Translations under genes and position numbers: made by a program
The notes under the pieces: generated by a model
The model's input: the letters and a program-made list of their open reading frames with translations, nothing else
Database searches by the model: none
What the model was told of the DNA's origin: nothing
DNA from: Berberis thunbergii
Lineage: Eukaryota; Streptophyta; Magnoliopsida; Ranunculales; Berberidaceae
Length of the DNA stretch: 64,000 bases
Assembly (NCBI GenBank): GCA_003290165.1
Contig: QNQO01000530.1
Span: forward strand, 496,001 to 560,000
Direction of reading: 5' to 3'
In this document: piece by piece, positions 61,748 through 64,000 of the stretch
Position numbering within the stretch: position 1 is the first letter of the stretch
How the letters are laid out: every line of letters starts with the position of its first letter

Positions 61748-61872
61748 TCTAGAGAGCCAAGCCTTTAGCGCCAGGGGGCTCTCTGTAAGTGTGATTGTAT
61801 TCGATTTGGACATTACGAGCATCTCTAGGATGATGGAGGGTATTGGGCCTGGCCTGGCTTTCTAGACAAGTT
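61748..61872. repeat. 125-bp inverted-ended repeat, copy 3
   Basis: Copy of 58091-58216 carried along by the segmental duplication; nearly identical. Confidence 0.6.
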
Positions 61873-61963
61873 CGCAAGAGAAATGAAGAACGTGTATGAA
61901 TACTAGAATTAGATAATCTTTACAGAAAAATTAATGGATCGGGAAGAAGAAGAAGAAATGTAC

Positions 61964-62350
61964 CCTCGCACGGTCAGGCAAATTAGATATAAGTTCAATG
62001 AGAGGCGCGTCATATTCCTCAGGGGTCAAAATTGAGTTGGGATCAGTCGGATCTAATCCAGCACTCTTGAGATCAGGGCATGTCACCTTGTATCCAGCTT
62101 TATCCATGAGAGACTTGATCTTGAACCAACACCAACCTCCACTTGTTATGCCATGCACCATAATGAAATGTGTTTCCGGAGGCATTTCAATAGATTTTTC
62201 CAACAATCCATTCGCTTTTGCAACCTTCTCAGCCATAGCACCTTGTGATTGATCACTTGTTTTATCGACCATCTCAGGCATGATGAAAACTTCAAGCTCC
62301 TTGTTCATGCCACTTTGTGATTCAACATTTTTTGCTGCTTCCTCAACCAT
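61964..62350 (-). CDS. Duplicated first exon of the MES17-like gene (129 codons)
   Basis: Minus-strand ATG 62350 (MVEEAAKNVESQSGMNKE) runs into the same sequence as exon 1 of the complete gene. It keeps HFIMVHG and ends at the same donor (AGG|gtacat) at 61964. Exons 2-4 are not duplicated, so alone it is a truncated gene. However, it lies upstream on the same strand with its donor intact and in the same phase. It could therefore serve as an alternative first exon spliced to 57262. It has its own TATA box. Confidence 0.65.
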
Positions 62351-62436
62351 GACACTTTGTGATGATTCAATTTTGTGTAAAATCTCTTTAACAACAACAC
62401 TTTTCTTGATATTTCTTCTTAATTCGCTTTCACTTG

Positions 62437-62444
62437 TATATATA
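62437..62444 (-). promoter_or_regulatory. TATA box of the duplicated MES exon 1
   Basis: Minus strand CTATATATAC, 87 bases before ATG 62350 and only about 48 bp from the copia LTR. Confidence 0.55.
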
Positions 62445-62491
62445 GGCCTTTTTCATAATCTCTATCTCATGATCAATTTTCTTTTTGTTAT

Positions 62492-62771
62492 TGTTGGCGA
62501 GATTTGGCGAGATTTCGGGCTACGAAATCTGTCTTGGAGATTCATTGGCAAGATTTGCCAAGATTTTTTGGAGATTTTTTGGCAAGATTTCGAGCTAGGA
62601 ATATTGCAGTTAGGATCTTTCCTTTTGTTGAAGATTTTATCTCTTTATACTTGGTCTCTATTTTGGGTTAGCTTCCTTAATTGTAGCTTTGTATAATTTT
62701 GGTTTTCTATTTATATGTCACCGTGAGATATCAATGAAATGAAAAGGAATTTGAAGTGCCAAAAACTATCA
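62492..62771 (+). mobile_element. 5' LTR of a copia retrotransposon (280 bp)
   Basis: Begins TGTTGGCGAGATTTGGCGAG, contains several ggcaagatttc-type direct repeats, and ends aactatca. The primer-binding site tggtatcagagc follows at 62772-62783 (tRNA-Met). Confidence 0.85.
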
Positions 62772-62804
62772 TGGTATCAGAGCAATCGAAATTCCTCTAA
62801 AAAA

Positions 62805-64000
62805 ATGTTATCTGTGAATGCTGTGCAGAGTGTGAGTAGGCGCGGGACAGCGTTATCTGTGACTGAGGAAGATCGTGCAGGCCTTCCCGGTCTTACCGAA
62901 GATCAATGGACAATGCTTATGACGATGCTGAATGCCCAAAAGATTACTCCCACAAAAAAGTTGACTGGTAAGATTTCTGAACAACAATGAATTCTTGACT
63001 CCGGAGCTTCGCATCATATGACCGGATGTATTGATCTTCTTATTGATGTTTGCGAAGTGGCTCCATGTCCCGTGGGACTACCGAATGGAGATGAAACAAT
63101 GACAACGAAAGAATGAATAGTGGTTATTGGAGATAAATTGAAATTGTCACATGTTTTATTTGTTCCACAGTTGTATTGCAATTTGTTGTTTATTGGTAAA
63201 TTACTTTGTGAAACAAACTTTATAATCACTCTTACTAATAAGTTGTGTGTGATACAAAACCGTACCTCGAGGACTATGATTGGTGTGGGTGAACAATGTG
63301 ACGGGATCTATGTCTTGCGGGGTGTGACATCGCTGCACGTGCACAAGGTGAAATGCAAGAATGATGTTGAGCTGTGGCATCGTCGTATGGGACATCCATC
63401 TTATCGTATTGTAAGAACTCTACCACAATTTAATTCAGGTATTGTTGATTCGGAAAATAAAGCTTGTGAAATTTGTCTGCGTGCAAAACAAACTAGAGAT
63501 GTCTTTAAACAAAGTAGTCATAATGCAAATGAAATTTTTTTCCTGATTCATTGTGATTTATGGGGGCCTTATCGTGTCCCGTCCTCTTATGGAGCAGTTT
63601 ATTTCTTCACAATCGTGGATGATTTTACTAGCGCAGTGTGGATTTATTTGCTCATTGAAAATTTTGAAGTGCATAATATTTTGAAGAATTTGTGTTCTAT
63701 GATTAGTAGACAGTTTGGTAGAGAAGTGAAAATACTGAGGAGTGATAATGGGACTGAATTTACTTCACTAAATTCTTTCTTTGTTGAAAAAGGAATTGAA
63801 TTTCAGACATCTTGAGTTGGGACTTCTCAACAAAATGGTAGAGTAGAAAGAAAGCATCATCATATTTTGAATGTGGCTCGTGCCTTGCATTTTCAGGCTA
63901 GTCTTCCCATTCAATTTTGGGGAGAATGTGTGTTGGCCGCTGGGTATTTGATTAATAGGACACCCTCCTCTGTTTTGGGTGGGAAAACCCCTTATGAAGT
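62805..64000 (+). pseudogene. Copia gag-pol remnant: protease, GAG-pre-integrase, integrase; runs off window
   Basis: After a much shortened gag (MLSVNAVQS) one frame carries the protease motif ILDSGASHHMTG and the pre-integrase block ELWHRRMGHPS. The integrase core D-D-E follows: HCDLWGP, RSDNGTEF and [12 protein letters not shown]. Three in-frame stops, all TGA (62988, about 63114 and about 63813), interrupt an otherwise open frame. So the element is recently inactive. RT and RNase H would lie beyond 64000. Confidence 0.9.

Larger units (their letters stand above)
61465..62491. repeat. Segmental duplicate of MES17-like promoter, exon 1 and part of intron 1
   Basis: Corresponds to about 57862-58957 in the same orientation, with about 95% identity by eye in the exon. 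Relative to the source it has a 100-bp-scale deletion upstream of the TATA box. It is cut on the right by the copia LTR at 62492, within what reads gttattaatgg in the source. Confidence 0.85.

Overview
This window is nuclear DNA from a flowering plant, most likely a eudicot. The protein-coding genes are split by AT-rich GT-AG introns of 0.1 to 6 kb, and the encoded families are plant ones: a clade A PP2C, a DUF761-type proline-rich protein and a MES17-like methylesterase. The space between and inside genes is packed with degraded plant transposons. Nothing bacterial, organellar or CRISPR-like is present. No species is claimed.

Layout. (1) 113-15532 (+): last nine exons of a DRG2-type developmentally regulated GTPase; its first exon(s) lie left of the window. 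Its introns hold a LINE fossil, a hAT-type element with an exact 8-bp target duplication, a second hAT-like element and a long TTA microsatellite. (2) 15917-22400: a palindromic Mutator-type MITE, a dead copia element on the minus strand, and low-information DNA. (3) 23360-31204 (+): a complete four-exon HAB1-type ABA-signalling phosphatase (564 aa). Its 6-kb third intron contains two copia LTR/gag pieces in inverted orientation. (4) 32535-34412 (-): an intronless 625-aa membrane-anchored proline-rich DUF761 protein. (5) 36608-37925: two more copies of the palindromic MITE. (6) 38252-43707 (+): a six-exon LYAR-type zinc-finger nucleolar protein with a hAT-like element in intron 3. (7) About 44888-54770 (-): the membrane part of an L18ae-like protein with a tandemly duplicated terminal exon. 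Candidate upstream exons are damaged, and the stretch also carries two tandem Helitrons and a solo-like LTR. (8) 55855-62350 (-): a four-exon MES17-like esterase plus an upstream duplicate of only its promoter and first exon, separated by a TRIM-like element. (9) 62492-64000 (+): the 5' part of a copia retrotransposon inserted about 50 bp upstream of the duplicated MES promoter; it runs off the right end.

The genes do not form an operon or pathway. DRG2 and the LYAR-like protein belong to translation and ribosome-biogenesis processes. HAB1 is the negative core regulator of abscisic acid signalling, and MES proteins hydrolyse methyl esters of plant hormones. I see no convincing new biological system. 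The most interesting items are structural: the duplicated terminal exon (45 kb), the duplicated promoter plus first exon (58-62 kb), the inverted LTR pair inside the HAB1 intron (27.6-29.1 kb), and three near-perfect 188-190-bp foldback MITEs with exact 9-bp target duplications.
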